DNA of 64,000 nt from Mesobacillus zeae (GCF_003570705.1 NZ_QWVT01000021.1:47882-111881), one strand, 5' to 3'; counted from the stretch's first letter, positions 1 to 8,629 are shown. Program-made: numbers and translations. Notes: a model not told the origin generated them from the letters alone.

Positions 1-1047
1 GAGAATTTCGGTTCCGCTGTCAGGGTACTCGAAGTTAACATGCTTGAATTCAACTTTGCTCCCTGAAAGGTTCTTACCGATATACGCTTCCTGCCCTTCA
101 CTCGCGGCCGTCTCGGCAGACAAAATTTCATTTGCTCTCGCAGAAGATGCCTTCGCCCTTGATAAAACTGTGATGATAAAAGAAAACATCGAGAACGCAG
201 TCGTAATCCTAGCAGAATAGTTAACGATGGCAACCGTCTCGCCAACCGTCGCCTTTCCGGTTTGTATATCAAGATTACCAAACCATAGTACGGCAAGGAC
301 TGTGAGATTCATAATAAACAGAAGGACTGGAATTGCGGTCTCTGTCAGCCTTAATGCATAAGCGGTCCGTTCCATCAGGCTGTGGTTCGCGCTCGTGAAC
401 CTTTGCTGTTCATAATCTCCGCGGGCAAATGCCTTAATCAGTCTCATGCCTGCAAGATTCTCGCGTATGAGGGCATTCACCCTGTCCAATGCTCCTTGGA
501 CTTTTTTAAACAGGGCTGAGGATGTGTTCATGATCAAAATAAGGAACAGCAGAAGAAGCGGGATGACGATGATATAGACTAATGCCAGCCTGGCATTCAC
601 GAGAACTGCCATCGTCACTCCGCCGATGACAAGCAGCGGGGCCCGCATCGCAATCCGAAGACTCATAAAAAGCGTGCTTTGAAGCTGATTGACGTCATTT
701 GTAATTCTTGTAATGAGTGAAGAAGCCGGGTACTTGTTGAAATCAGCGAAGGAAAAAGCCTGTATCTTCTCAAACAGACTCCGGCGCAGGTCGTACCCGA
801 AATTCTGGCTCGCATACGCCGCAATAAAGCTGTTCGTGATCCCTGCAGCAAAAGCGAGCAGCGACAAGCCAAGCATAATCCCGCCAAGCTTCATCACTGC
901 CTGCAAATCATTCTGCAGTATCCCCTTATCGATGATCCTGGCAATCAGCAAAGGCTGCATCAGCTCAACGCCAAGCTCGATCAGCATGAACGAAATTGCA
1001 AGCCCCATCGGAATTCTGTATGGTTTTAAAAACGAAAGGACCTTCAT
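1..1047 (-). CDS. ABC exporter, transmembrane half plus start of ATPase domain (truncated by window edge)
   Basis: Reading the minus strand from ATG at 1047 gives 349 uninterrupted codons that run off the left edge, so the C-terminus lies outside. Residues about 1-300 form an ABC exporter membrane domain (several hydrophobic helices, then the RENLAGMRLIKAF coupling region near residue 200). The last ~20 residues (VEFKHVNFEYPDSGTE) are the first strand of the nucleotide-binding domain, before Walker A. Half-transporters of this type (BmrA/YknV/YheI-like) export drugs or lipids as homo- or heterodimers in the cytoplasmic membrane. The start is supported by GGAGG at 1056-1060, eight bases upstream. 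A sigma-A-like promoter and short palindromes lie just upstream. Substrate and partner cannot be told from this part. Confidence 0.9.
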   Translation of the reverse strand, partial: MKVLSFLKPYRIPMGLAISFMLIELGVELMQPLLIARIIDKGILQNDLQAVMKLGGIMLGLSLLAFAAGITNSFIAAYASQNFGYDLRRSLFEKIQAFSFADFNKYPASSLITRITNDVNQLQSTLFMSLRIAMRAPLLVIGGVTMAVLVNARLALVYIIVIPLLLLFLILIMNTSSALFKKVQGALDRVNALIRENLAGMRLIKAFARGDYEQQRFTSANHSLMERTAYALRLTETAIPVLLFIMNLTVLAVLWFGNLDIQTGKATVGETVAIVNYSARITTAFSMFSFIITVLSRAKASSARANEILSAETAASEGQEAYIGKNLSGSKVEFKHVNFEYPDSGTEIL

Positions 1048-1100
1048 TCCAGCAGCCTCCAAGCGTCCTAATATTTTTTCGAAAAATGAAACGATGTAAT

Positions 1101-1136
1101 ATTCGTATTATACTACCAATAGTGTGGAAATTTAAA
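1101..1136 (-). promoter_or_regulatory. Sigma-A-like promoter with palindromes, upstream of the ABC exporter
   Basis: On the minus strand TTTAAA (1131-1136) lies 18 bp from a perfect TATAAT (1107-1112). Transcription would start near 1100, about 50 bases before the exporter start. A short palindrome ACTACCAATAGT falls between the two hexamers and a near-palindrome GTAATATTCGTATTAT overlaps the -10, so a local repressor could bind here. This is inference from sequence only. Confidence 0.5.
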
Positions 1137-1223
1137 AAATAAGTGTGCAGGCAACAAGCCAGCCTCCCTGCTAAAAATCTTATAAGCTAAGATATTATTT
1201 CATTGGCAGAGAGTATGACTTAT

Positions 1224-1349
1224 AGCAGCCAGCATGGTGTAAATTCAACCAGGCTGTGGCATATTTCAACCAGCCTGCTACTCATATCGACCAAGCATAG
1301 GCATTTATCGACCAAGCTGAGATATATTTCAACCAGCACGAACCATGGG
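1224..1349. repeat. Six tandem 21-bp imperfect repeats
   Basis: Units start at 1224, 1245, 1266, 1287, 1308 and 1329, each exactly 21 bp. They share the start TCRACCA(G/A)SN and then diverge. On the minus strand they read in phase as heptads of the type SLVD/RLVE plus three or four variable residues. No ribosome site precedes the minus-strand ORF containing them, so I treat the array as a non-coding repeat. It sits just downstream of the sdpRI terminator and before the ABC exporter promoter. Confidence 0.75.
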
Positions 1350-1360
1350 CTAATTATCAA

Positions 1361-1387
1361 TAAAAAACCTCTCAATATATGAGAGGT
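1361..1387 (-). terminator. Rho-independent terminator of sdpRI
   Basis: Perfect 7-bp stem CCTCTCA/TGAGAGG (1368-1374 with 1380-1386), 5-nt loop, followed on the minus strand by TTTTTTATT. It lies about 20 bases after the sdpI stop. Confidence 0.85.
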
Positions 1388-1406
1388 TAAATTAAATCTA
1401 CAAAGC

Positions 1407-2042
1407 TTATTTCTTTTCTTTCCGGAACTCAAGATAGGAGTACAGGTAAGGAATGAAGAGGATAACAGTGATGACTGTGATGATTACCGCTTCTTGGGGA
1501 CCTTCCGGCAGGAATACCGCGAGGAGCATCACAACTCCTCCAGCAAAGAATAATTTTCCAGAGAGCCTGTGTGTCTTTTTCCAGACGTTCTCGCTGCTGA
1601 GTGTCCAAGGTGTGCGAATTCCAATAAAGAAGTTGGAGCGCACCCTCTGAAAATAATTTCCGAGGATAATAAAAAGCAAGCCAATCACGGCCGGAACAAC
1701 TGTCGACATAGGAACAGAGACACCAAGTGCGTTAAAGAGGACGAGCAGGTTGAGCAAAAAGAAAATGGCAAGCATTGCATTCATGATAATGGCATAGCTT
1801 TTAGAAAAATACCGGTAGTTGGCCTTTCTTGGATCCACCTTTGGCAAGAACGCCATTGTTCCATAAATAAGGACCATGATCCCGAGCTGGGAAATCATAG
1901 CATTCAGCTTGGTCGCGTAATCGTCTGCTTCACCGCTAAAATTCCAGTGAGTCGGAATTTGCGCAGGAAGCCTTGAATAAACTGCCAGCCAAACGGCTGC
2001 CGACAAGATGATCAAGATTAGCGGAAAAAGGTGTTTTTTCAT
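1407..2042 (-). CDS. sdpI: SdpI-family immunity/signal-transducing membrane protein
   Basis: 211 residues. The N-terminal half is a DUF1648 domain (hydrophobic helix, then the LPAQIPTHWNFSGEAD motif near residues 25-40). The C-terminal half carries the SdpI signature IGIRTPWTLSSENVWKKTHRLSG near 140-165, with further membrane helices. In Bacillus subtilis SdpI protects against the SdpC killing toxin and, when toxin is bound, sequesters the repressor SdpR at the membrane. The ATG overlaps the sdpR stop by one base, so the two are translationally coupled. No sdpABC toxin genes are in this window, so the protein may confer immunity to foreign toxin or answer another envelope signal. Confidence 0.85.
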   Translation of the reverse strand: MKKHLFPLILIILSAAVWLAVYSRLPAQIPTHWNFSGEADDYATKLNAMISQLGIMVLIYGTMAFLPKVDPRKANYRYFSKSYAIIMNAMLAIFFLLNLLVLFNALGVSVPMSTVVPAVIGLLFIILGNYFQRVRSNFFIGIRTPWTLSSENVWKKTHRLSGKLFFAGGVVMLLAVFLPEGPQEAVIITVITVILFIPYLYSYLEFRKEKK

Positions 2043-2326
2043 TATCTACTCTCCCCTGTCTCATCATTTTTTAACTGTGTGAAACCAAACGCCCAGGAAA
2101 CAAGCTCCTGAAAAACTGTCGTATTGAGCGAGTATATGATGTACTGGCCCTGTTTTTCATCCTGGACAAGGCCAGCGTGCTTAAGCAGTTTCAAGTGCTG
2201 GGAAATACTTGGTTTTGACATTGTAAAGTGGTCTGCAATCTCTCCTGCCGACATGTCCTTTTCCTTCAACAAATCCAGTATTTTTCTTCTGGTTGGATCC
2301 GCGAGTGCCTTAAATGTGTCATTCAC
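2042..2326 (-). CDS. sdpR: ArsR-family autorepressor SdpR
   Basis: 94 residues of winged-helix ArsR/SmtB type: FKALADPTRRKILDLL at the N-terminus, recognition helix around MSKPSISQHLKLLKHAGLV (residues ~38-56), then a wing ending in GQYIIYSLN. It lacks the CxC metal-binding motif of ArsR metal sensors, as expected for SdpR. Start codon is GTG, preceded by a GGGGA ribosome site. It is the first gene of sdpRI; the perfect palindrome at 2357-2382 about 30 bp upstream is the likely operator for autorepression, relieved when SdpI binds SdpR. Confidence 0.85.
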   Translation of the reverse strand: MNDTFKALADPTRRKILDLLKEKDMSAGEIADHFTMSKPSISQHLKLLKHAGLVQDEKQGQYIIYSLNTTVFQELVSWAFGFTQLKNDETGESR

Positions 2327-2356
2327 GGGAAAGATCCCCTTTCGGACAAGTCTGTA

Positions 2357-2382
2357 ATTATTTAGTTATTTAACTAAATAAT
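2357..2382. promoter_or_regulatory. SdpR operator: 26-bp perfect palindrome
   Basis: The arms are centred between 2369 and 2370 (half-site ATTATTTAGTTAT) and match without mismatch over 13 bp per side. AT-rich dyads of this kind are typical ArsR-family operators, and this one lies immediately upstream of sdpR. Repressor identity is inferred from position. Confidence 0.75.
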
Positions 2383-2388
2383 AAACCG

Positions 2389-2414
2389 AAATCCTCTTTT
2401 TTACAAGAGGATTT
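2389..2414 (-). terminator. Perfect 10-bp hairpin, probable terminator of the small ORF
   Basis: Stem AAATCCTCTT/AAGAGGATTT with a six-base loop, about 75 bases beyond the stop of the 52-codon ORF. The T-run on the minus strand is short, so termination efficiency is uncertain. Confidence 0.5.
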
Positions 2415-2487
2415 TACTTAAAGATTCATTTTATGTATTGCCCGCTGTCAATATGGCTGCGTGATCTCTAGATCTCTAATGGTAGAT

Positions 2488-2646
2488 TCAACTGCCATCT
2501 TTAAAGTATTTAAGCCAAAATTGTCCATCAGAATAGCACACTGAAAAAAGGGGAATGTCATCAAGACTTGTAACATTGACTACAATTTCACACTCTTCAA
2601 AATACCGTATCGTTTGGAGCATTGTTTTCACTTCTATTTCTAACAT
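2488..2646 (-). CDS. Small hypothetical protein, 52 residues
   Basis: From ATG at 2646 the minus strand encodes 52 residues beginning MLEIEVKTMLQTIRYFEECE and ending LKYFKDGS. A good ribosome site (AGGTGAGG, about 8 bases away) precedes the start. A 12-bp palindrome TTCCATATGGAA lies just upstream and a 10-bp hairpin downstream. The sequence is compositionally normal, with an amphipathic start and an aromatic-rich C-terminal half. I do not recognise the family. It is shorter than usual ORF cut-offs, which may be why such genes are missed. Confidence 0.6.
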   Translation of the reverse strand: MLEIEVKTMLQTIRYFEECEIVVNVTSLDDIPLFSVCYSDGQFWLKYFKDGS

Positions 2647-2792
2647 TCATGAAGCCTCACCTTTTATCCTTCCATATGGAAAAATTGTAACTACTTGGTT
2701 TATTTCCTTATAAAATAAGTTTATCTCCTGAATGTTACGACATTAAACCTGTGTTACCACTGTAAAATCCGGGCTTCGAATTACGAATTACT

Positions 2793-2825
2793 CTATAAAA
2801 AAAGAGCCCCAAAGGCCCTCTGGAT
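2793..2825 (-). terminator. Terminator of the fatty-acid operon
   Basis: On the minus strand AGAGGGCC, loop TTT, then GGGGCTCT form an imperfect hairpin followed by seven T residues. It lies about ten bases after the last ligase gene. Confidence 0.7.
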
Positions 2826-2835
2826 TAAAATTATT

Positions 2836-4461
2836 TTATGCTTCTGTACTTTGCGTAAGGTGATTTTTCAGTTTTTCCCTTAACGCCCGCTTAAGGAATT
2901 TCCCGACAGATGTTTTCGGAATTTCGTCCATAAAGACAATATCGTCCGGCAGCCACCACTTCGCGAACTGCGGAGAAATAAAGTCCAGCAGTTCCTGCTT
3001 ACAGGTTTTCCCCGTATAAGCATCTTTAAGGACAACGCAGGCAATAGGACGCTCCTGCCACTCTTCATGAGGAACAGCGATGACGCTTGCTTCAAAAACA
3101 GCTTCATGCGCCATTATTGCATTTTCAAGATCGACGGAAGATATCCATTCCCCACCGCTCTTTATCAAGTCTTTTGTCCTATCGACCAGCTTAATCACAC
3201 CTTCATCATCGACTGTCGCCACATCGCCAGTGTACAGCCATCCATCGCGGAAGGCCTCTTCCGAGCGCTCGTCCCGATAATATTCATCCGCAATCCACGG
3301 GCCACGGATCAATAGCTCGCCCATATCCTTGCCGTTCCACTCCACCTCGCCGCTATCGGCAACCACCTTCATCTCAAGCCCAGGAACAAGCAGACCCTGT
3401 TTGGACCGGATATCCAGCATCTCCTCCACACCAAGCGAGGTTTGGTAACTTTTCAGCCTTGAGACAGTTGCGAGCGGCGTTGTCTCGGTCATACCAAAAG
3501 CATGGAGGAATGGAATTTTATACTTTGTTTCGAATGCTTTAATCATGCTCCTCGGAGCTGCCGAGCCTCCGCAAACAATGCTTCTCAGGGAAGAAGTATC
3601 GTAGCTCCCCTGTTCAAGTTCATTCAGCAGGCCGAGCCAAATCGTTGGGACGCCGGCAGCAATCGTTATTTTCTCCTCCTCGATCAGCTCAGCCAAAAGC
3701 TTGGGTGTAAACTGCGGCCCAGGCAGAACCTGATTGGTACCAAACCATGCAGCGGCAAATGGAAGGCCCCATGCGTTGGCGTGGAACATCGGCACAACAG
3801 GAAGGCATGTATCATATTCAGATAGCGCCATCGTATCGGCCAGTCCCATCGCATAGCTGTGAAGAACAATCGCCCTGTGGGAATATACTACGCCTTTTGG
3901 GTTTCCTGTCGTAGCCGAGGTATAGCACATACCTGCGGGATCATTTTCATCCAGTTCCCTGATGAACTCAGTTGCAGGATTGCTTTGCTTCAATAGCGCC
4001 TCATATGAGAACACAGGATGGAGAGTTGTTTCAGGAAGCTCTTGCTTGTCTGTCATAATCACATATGCTTCGACTGAAGGAAGCTGATCTTTTACCCTTT
4101 CGACAAGCGGCAGCAAATCTTCATCAATAAACAGCACTTTATCTTCCGCATGGTTGATGATATAGGAAATATGTTCAGGGGAAAGGCGGATATTGATTGT
4201 ATGAAGAACTGCTCCCATGCCGGGCGCAGCAAAATACAACTCAAGATGGCGGTGGTGATTCCAGGCAAATGTCCCAACCCGCTCCCCTTTTTTCACACCA
4301 AGTGAAGCGAGGGCACCTGCTAGCCTTCTCGTACGTGCTGCTGTTTCCCTGTAAGTGAAACGTTGAATTCCAGATTGCGTCCGGGAAATGATTTTTTTAT
4401 TGGGAAAGAACTTTTCAGCCCTTTCCAGCATGGATCCCACTAAAAGCGGTACATTCATCAT
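2836..4461 (-). CDS. Medium/long-chain fatty acid--CoA ligase (AMP-binding), AlkK-like
   Basis: 541 residues, full length for an acyl-CoA synthetase. It forms acyl-AMP from fatty acid and ATP, then acyl-CoA. Visible motifs: phosphate loop YTSATTGNPKG near 180 (the usual SGTTG is SATTG here), HAFGMTET near 325, GWLYTGD near 410, DRTKDLIKSGGEWIS near 430, and PKTSVGKFLKR at the C-terminus with the adenylation Lys. The C-terminal form (GGEWISSVDLEN rather than GGENIYP) is typical of the AlkK/medium-chain branch. It is the last gene of the six-gene operon, 31 bp after the CoA transferase gene and followed by a terminator. Exact chain-length specificity cannot be seen. Confidence 0.9.
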   Translation of the reverse strand: MMNVPLLVGSMLERAEKFFPNKKIISRTQSGIQRFTYRETAARTRRLAGALASLGVKKGERVGTFAWNHHRHLELYFAAPGMGAVLHTINIRLSPEHISYIINHAEDKVLFIDEDLLPLVERVKDQLPSVEAYVIMTDKQELPETTLHPVFSYEALLKQSNPATEFIRELDENDPAGMCYTSATTGNPKGVVYSHRAIVLHSYAMGLADTMALSEYDTCLPVVPMFHANAWGLPFAAAWFGTNQVLPGPQFTPKLLAELIEEEKITIAAGVPTIWLGLLNELEQGSYDTSSLRSIVCGGSAAPRSMIKAFETKYKIPFLHAFGMTETTPLATVSRLKSYQTSLGVEEMLDIRSKQGLLVPGLEMKVVADSGEVEWNGKDMGELLIRGPWIADEYYRDERSEEAFRDGWLYTGDVATVDDEGVIKLVDRTKDLIKSGGEWISSVDLENAIMAHEAVFEASVIAVPHEEWQERPIACVVLKDAYTGKTCKQELLDFISPQFAKWWLPDDIVFMDEIPKTSVGKFLKRALREKLKNHLTQSTEA

Positions 4462-4492
4462 ACTTTACGTTCCCCTTCCTCCATTTGAATTC

Positions 4493-5704
4493 TTATGAAT
4501 TGCTGCTGGCACTTCCTGCTTTGATCCTGTAATCCTGGATCATTTCCTTCAATACATCGGATGTACTGCTCCCCTTTTCAGGGGGATGGGCTTCATCAGG
4601 CTGATTAACATCGCCATGCATCTTCACCTGTCTTAACCCACCAGTCGAGTCATGGACGATACCTTTATTTTTAAAAAGAGGGAAATCTGCAAGCTCACCT
4701 GCATCCAGCACCGGGACAAGGCAGCAGTCAACACTATGACCAAACTCAGTCCATTCGCGAAGCGTCCTGGATTTGAAAAGCTCTATGATTTGGAGGTAAA
4801 TCGGATTATCTGGCACTGCTTTGGAAAAATGGGCTGAAACCCATTCGTCCCGGCCGGCTGCATGGCAAAAGTTTTTCCAAAACTTCGGCTCCAGCGCACC
4901 CATGCTGATATGGCGGCCATCTTTTGTTTCATATAAATGATAGGAAACAATCGTTCCATTCAGGATTTCGACCCCGTTCTGGCCCCCGTTCAGTTTTTCA
5001 ATCATGACATGGTTCCCCATAAGAGAGACCATCGTTTCCGCAAGCGAAATGACATGATAACTTCCCTTTCCGGTGTGCTGCATGGAAACAAGCCCGGCAA
5101 GGAGCCGCTCTGATGCAGCTATCCCTCCAAAAAAGTCAGCAAAAGTATTGGTCGGGTGAATAGGCCTTCCGGCCGAATCCTTGAGCTGGGCGAGGGCACC
5201 GCTAAGAGCCATGTAGTTGATATCATGACTTCCGAAATATGCAAGTGGGCTTTTATCGCCATAGCCAGTGATTGAGATATATACAATTTTCGCGTTGGCT
5301 TGCATGGCTTCTTCATAGCCAAGGCCAAGTTTCTCCATTACTCCAGGACGAAAGCTTTCAACAATGGCATCGGCACTGCGGACAAGTTCAAGAGCTGCCA
5401 GGCGGCCCTCCGATGTTTTCAGGTTGAGCACAACACTTTTTTTGCCGCGATTGTGAGCAAGGAACACAGGAGAGTCCGACTCGTTGTCAACACCCGTGTG
5501 TCTTGCGGGATCACCATCCGGCGGTTCGATCTTGATTACTTCCGCTCCCAGTTCAGCTAGCCGCAATGTCGCAAACGGGCCGGGAAGATACTGGGTGAAG
5601 TCTATGACTCTGATATTTTCAAGCAAAGGCTGAGCCCCTCCAGAAGAAGGGAGGGGTTCAGTTTGGCGCATGTTTTCTGCACTAGGTTCATCATTTGGCG
5701 TCAT
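4493..5704 (-). CDS. Family III acyl-CoA transferase (CaiB/BaiF type)
   Basis: 403 residues with the class III CoA-transferase fold. Seen: IRVIDFTQYLPGPFATLRLAELGAEVIKIEPPDGDPAR at residues ~30-65 (binding of CoA), NRGKKSVVLNLK near 90, and the catalytic Asp in GSHDINYMALSGAL near 165. These enzymes move CoA between carboxylic acids through an Asp-anhydride, or act as alpha-methylacyl-CoA racemases. Its ATG overlaps the stop of the upstream ligase gene by four bases (ATGA), so translation is coupled. In this operon it may activate or re-stereoisomerise branched fatty acids. The first ~25 residues are low-complexity and may not be part of the fold. Confidence 0.88.
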   Translation of the reverse strand: MTPNDEPSAENMRQTEPLPSSGGAQPLLENIRVIDFTQYLPGPFATLRLAELGAEVIKIEPPDGDPARHTGVDNESDSPVFLAHNRGKKSVVLNLKTSEGRLAALELVRSADAIVESFRPGVMEKLGLGYEEAMQANAKIVYISITGYGDKSPLAYFGSHDINYMALSGALAQLKDSAGRPIHPTNTFADFFGGIAASERLLAGLVSMQHTGKGSYHVISLAETMVSLMGNHVMIEKLNGGQNGVEILNGTIVSYHLYETKDGRHISMGALEPKFWKNFCHAAGRDEWVSAHFSKAVPDNPIYLQIIELFKSRTLREWTEFGHSVDCCLVPVLDAGELADFPLFKNKGIVHDSTGGLRQVKMHGDVNQPDEAHPPEKGSSTSDVLKEMIQDYRIKAGSASSNS

Positions 5705-7275
5705 TTTGACTGCCCTTTCGCAAACATCTCTTCCATTTGCTTGCGGAGCATAAATTTTTGGATCTTGCCGCTCGCATTCCGCGGAAGCGCTTCGACAAAT
5801 ATATATTTTCGCGGTCTTTTATAATTCGCAAGACTGTCGCTGTTCCGGCACCACTCATCAAGTTCTTCCTCAGTGACAGCGGCATTTTTTTTCACAACGA
5901 ATGCGATGACAGTCTCGCCCCAGCTATCGTCTGGCTGACCCACAACTGCTGCATCAAGGATCCCCTCATGCTCATGCAGGAGGTCTTCGACCTCGCGCGG
6001 ATAAATATTTTCACCGCCGGAGATGATCATGTCATCCACCCTGTCTTTCACCCACAGATAGCCTTCGTGGTCGAGATAGCCGATATCCCCAGAATGGTAC
6101 CATCCTTTATACAGAGCTTTTTCCGATGCTTCATTGAGGTTATAGTAACCGCTCATCATACAGGGGCCCTTGACGATGATTTCCCCCGATTCTCCGGGAG
6201 GGAGGATATCATTCGGATCAGAGGGCCCATCCTCATTTGGCCGGATGATCCGGATTTCATGATTTAGGCCTGCCTGTCCGGCAGATCCGGCTTTTGTAAG
6301 CTGGTCCTCCTCCGACAGGAATGTGATTGCAGGCCCCATCTCTGTCATGCCGTAAGCCTGGACGAGCTTAATGCCAAGCTGGCTATGGCAGGCACGGACA
6401 AGAGCCGGTGCCATCGGCGCGGCGCCATAAAGGCCAAGGTTCAGGCTTTCGAGATTGTACTGTTTCAGGTCTTCCTGGAGGATCATGTTCCACATTGTCG
6501 GAGCCGCAAAGAGCTTGGTGATTTTTTCTGTGTGAATGAGTTCCAGCACTTTTTTGGGCTCAAAGTGATGTAGGAGAACATTTTTACCGCCGGCATGGAC
6601 TCTCGGGAGGAAAGCGCAGTGAAGTTCAGCGCAGTGGAACATGGGTGCGGTTACAAGTCCGATGTCTGAGGCATTTAAGTTGGTGGAAGCCATGACGATA
6701 AGGCTTTGCTCGACCATGTTGCGATGTTTGTGCATCACACCTTTTGGACGGCCTGTAGTTCCGCTGGTATACATGATGGCATACAGGTCTTGTTCGCTGA
6801 TATCCGCCTTGATTTCATCTGCAGCCGCGGATTGGACTTTTTCATGATAACTTGCCGCATATTCGGGTGCATCTCCGTCAATGTACCAAAAAGCAATGTC
6901 CGGGAAGCGTGTGTGAATTCCCGAAACAACTTGTTCGAGCGCCTGTTCAAACAGGACCACCTTTGGGGAAGCGTCTGCGAGGATATAAGCCACTTCCTCG
7001 CTCATCAGTCGGAAGTTGATCGGGTTGAATACAGCACCGAGTTTGGCACAGGCGAAGAACGCAGTTGCAAGCTCCTCCGTATTGAACAGGAATGTTGAAA
7101 CGAGATCGCCTTTTTTCACTCCGCTGCCAGAAAGAGCGTTTGCCAGCCGGTTTACCTCAAGGCTCCACTCTCCATATGTGAAGCGAGTGCCTTTCCGGAC
7201 ATCATATAGAGCCTCCTTGTCATGATGCTTCTGGACAGTCAGGTCAAATATCCTACCAATCGTTGTGCTCATCAT
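5701..7275 (-). CDS. Acyl-CoA synthetase (AMP-binding), FadK/FadD13-like
   Basis: 524 residues from ATG 7275; a second ATG at 7272 is better spaced from the AAAGGAGG site, and a longer frame from 7308 has no ribosome site. Motifs: MYTSGTTGRPKGVMHKHRN near 175, AYGMTEMGP near 315, GWYHSGDIGYLDHEG near 400, VDDMIISGGENIYPREVE near 425, LPRNASGKIQK near the C-terminus. The protein activates a carboxylic acid to its CoA thioester. It is the fourth gene of the operon, with a 4-bp overlap to the CoA transferase downstream and a 120-bp gap holding a GTGCCTGACCCCC-type repeat upstream. Confidence 0.9.
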   Translation of the reverse strand: MMSTTIGRIFDLTVQKHHDKEALYDVRKGTRFTYGEWSLEVNRLANALSGSGVKKGDLVSTFLFNTEELATAFFACAKLGAVFNPINFRLMSEEVAYILADASPKVVLFEQALEQVVSGIHTRFPDIAFWYIDGDAPEYAASYHEKVQSAAADEIKADISEQDLYAIMYTSGTTGRPKGVMHKHRNMVEQSLIVMASTNLNASDIGLVTAPMFHCAELHCAFLPRVHAGGKNVLLHHFEPKKVLELIHTEKITKLFAAPTMWNMILQEDLKQYNLESLNLGLYGAAPMAPALVRACHSQLGIKLVQAYGMTEMGPAITFLSEEDQLTKAGSAGQAGLNHEIRIIRPNEDGPSDPNDILPPGESGEIIVKGPCMMSGYYNLNEASEKALYKGWYHSGDIGYLDHEGYLWVKDRVDDMIISGGENIYPREVEDLLHEHEGILDAAVVGQPDDSWGETVIAFVVKKNAAVTEEELDEWCRNSDSLANYKRPRKYIFVEALPRNASGKIQKFMLRKQMEEMFAKGQSK

Positions 7276-7309
7276 ATTCCTCCTTTTATTAGTCATGCAG
7301 CGCATCACC

Positions 7310-7327
7310 GCGCCGGGGGTCAGGCAC
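7310..7327 (-). repeat. GTGCCTGACCCCC-family repeat, single arm
   Basis: Minus strand reads GTGCCTGACCCCCGGCGC. Same core as the copies at 8630, 8680, 34138, 53049 and 63969. It lies in the gap between thiolase and ligase genes. Confidence 0.8.
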
Positions 7328-7394
7328 GCTTTAGTTTGTTAATGTAATAAATCCTCCTTATCCCCGCGCTTTTGATGAAGTTTCTTTTAAACTC

Positions 7395-8546
7395 TTATAA
7401 TCGCTCGATAATGGTGGCGTTTGCCATTCCATGGCCTTCACACATTGTCTGAAGTCCATAGCGGCCTCCGCTTCGTTCAAGCTCATGCATCATTGATACC
7501 ATGATCCGCGCACCGCTTGCTCCAAGCGGATGTCCAAGCGCAATTGCTCCGCCATTAGGATTCAGTCTTGCAGGATCTGCGCCTGTCTCCTTCAGCCATG
7601 CCATTGGCACAGGGGCAAACGCCTCGTTCACTTCGAAAATATCAATATCACTGATATTGAGGCCAGCTTTTTTCAGCGCTTGTTTTGTAGCTGGGATAGG
7701 GCCTGTCAGCATCAAGGTAGGATCAGATCCTGTAACAATCCGAGTCAAAATCCTGAATCTTGGCTTCAGTCCCAGCTCCTCTGCCTTTTCACGTGACATG
7801 ATTAATAGGGCTGCTGCACCGTCGCTAATTTGGCTTGAATTGCCTGCATGGATGACGCCATCTTCCTTAAAAACAGTTTTCAGCCCGGCAAGGACCTCCC
7901 CCGATGTTCCTTTTCTTGGTCCGGAATCTTCGGTAATGACAGTGGTTTCCCCATTTTCAAGGATGGCTTCTACTGGCATGATTTCACGGTTGAAATATCC
8001 TTCTGCCTGGGCAGTCAGTGCCCGGCGGTGACTTTCTGCAGAGAAATCATCAACATCTTTTCGTGAGAAACCGTATTTCTCGGCAATCCGTTCGGCAGAA
8101 AGGCCTTGGTGGATCATTTCATATTTTTCTCTCAGATGGGGGCTGAACGAATCTGCCTGGCCATAGCTTGAACCCATCGGCACCCGTGACATGCTTTCAA
8201 TCCCACCTGCTATGACCACGTCCATATCTCCAGAAAGAATAGCTTGTGCTGCAAAATGGACGGCCTGCTGGCTTGAACCGCACTGCCGGTCAATCGTCGT
8301 GCCAGGCACCTCGATTGGGAATCCGGCCGTCAGGGCAGCCACTCTTGCGATATCCCCCGCTTGTTCCCCGGCCTGTGTAACGCACCCAAGGATCACATCA
8401 TCAATTAGGCTTGATTCTATCCCAGCTCTTTCAATCAGTTCTTTCAAAACACTTGCTGCCAGTTCATCTGGCCGGATATCCTTAAGCACACCATTTCTTC
8501 TTCCTACAGGTGATCTGACACCTTCCACAATCACTGCTTCGCGCAT
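7395..8546 (-). CDS. Acetyl-CoA acyltransferase (thiolase)
   Basis: 383 residues. It cleaves 3-ketoacyl-CoA to acetyl-CoA and a shortened acyl-CoA, the last step of beta-oxidation. Catalytic residues are present: nucleophilic Cys89 in DRQCGSSQQA, the GHPLGASGAR histidine near 340 and the second Cys in MCEGHGMANA near 370. EAFA (NEAFAPVPMAW) near 305 is also present. A good ribosome site (GGGAGGAGAATGTT) precedes the ATG. It is the third gene of the operon, between the acyl-CoA dehydrogenase and second ligase. Slightly shorter than FadA (~390) but intact. Confidence 0.92.
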   Translation of the reverse strand: MREAVIVEGVRSPVGRRNGVLKDIRPDELAASVLKELIERAGIESSLIDDVILGCVTQAGEQAGDIARVAALTAGFPIEVPGTTIDRQCGSSQQAVHFAAQAILSGDMDVVIAGGIESMSRVPMGSSYGQADSFSPHLREKYEMIHQGLSAERIAEKYGFSRKDVDDFSAESHRRALTAQAEGYFNREIMPVEAILENGETTVITEDSGPRKGTSGEVLAGLKTVFKEDGVIHAGNSSQISDGAAALLIMSREKAEELGLKPRFRILTRIVTGSDPTLMLTGPIPATKQALKKAGLNISDIDIFEVNEAFAPVPMAWLKETGADPARLNPNGGAIALGHPLGASGARIMVSMMHELERSGGRYGLQTMCEGHGMANATIIERL

Positions 8547-8629
8547 AACATTCTCCTCCCAATCTATCGCGAAATTTTAATTATCCAAAACTACATACTT
8601 AGTCTGATGCTGTGTAGTGTCTCTCTCCC

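Noticed and set aside
1224..1349. CRISPR array
   Set aside because: Units are contiguous 21-mers with no separate spacers, and no cas genes are present.
1220..1432. 70-residue heptad protein across the 21-bp repeats
   Set aside because: No ribosome site and it begins inside the sdpI coding end; the open frame follows from the 21-bp period.
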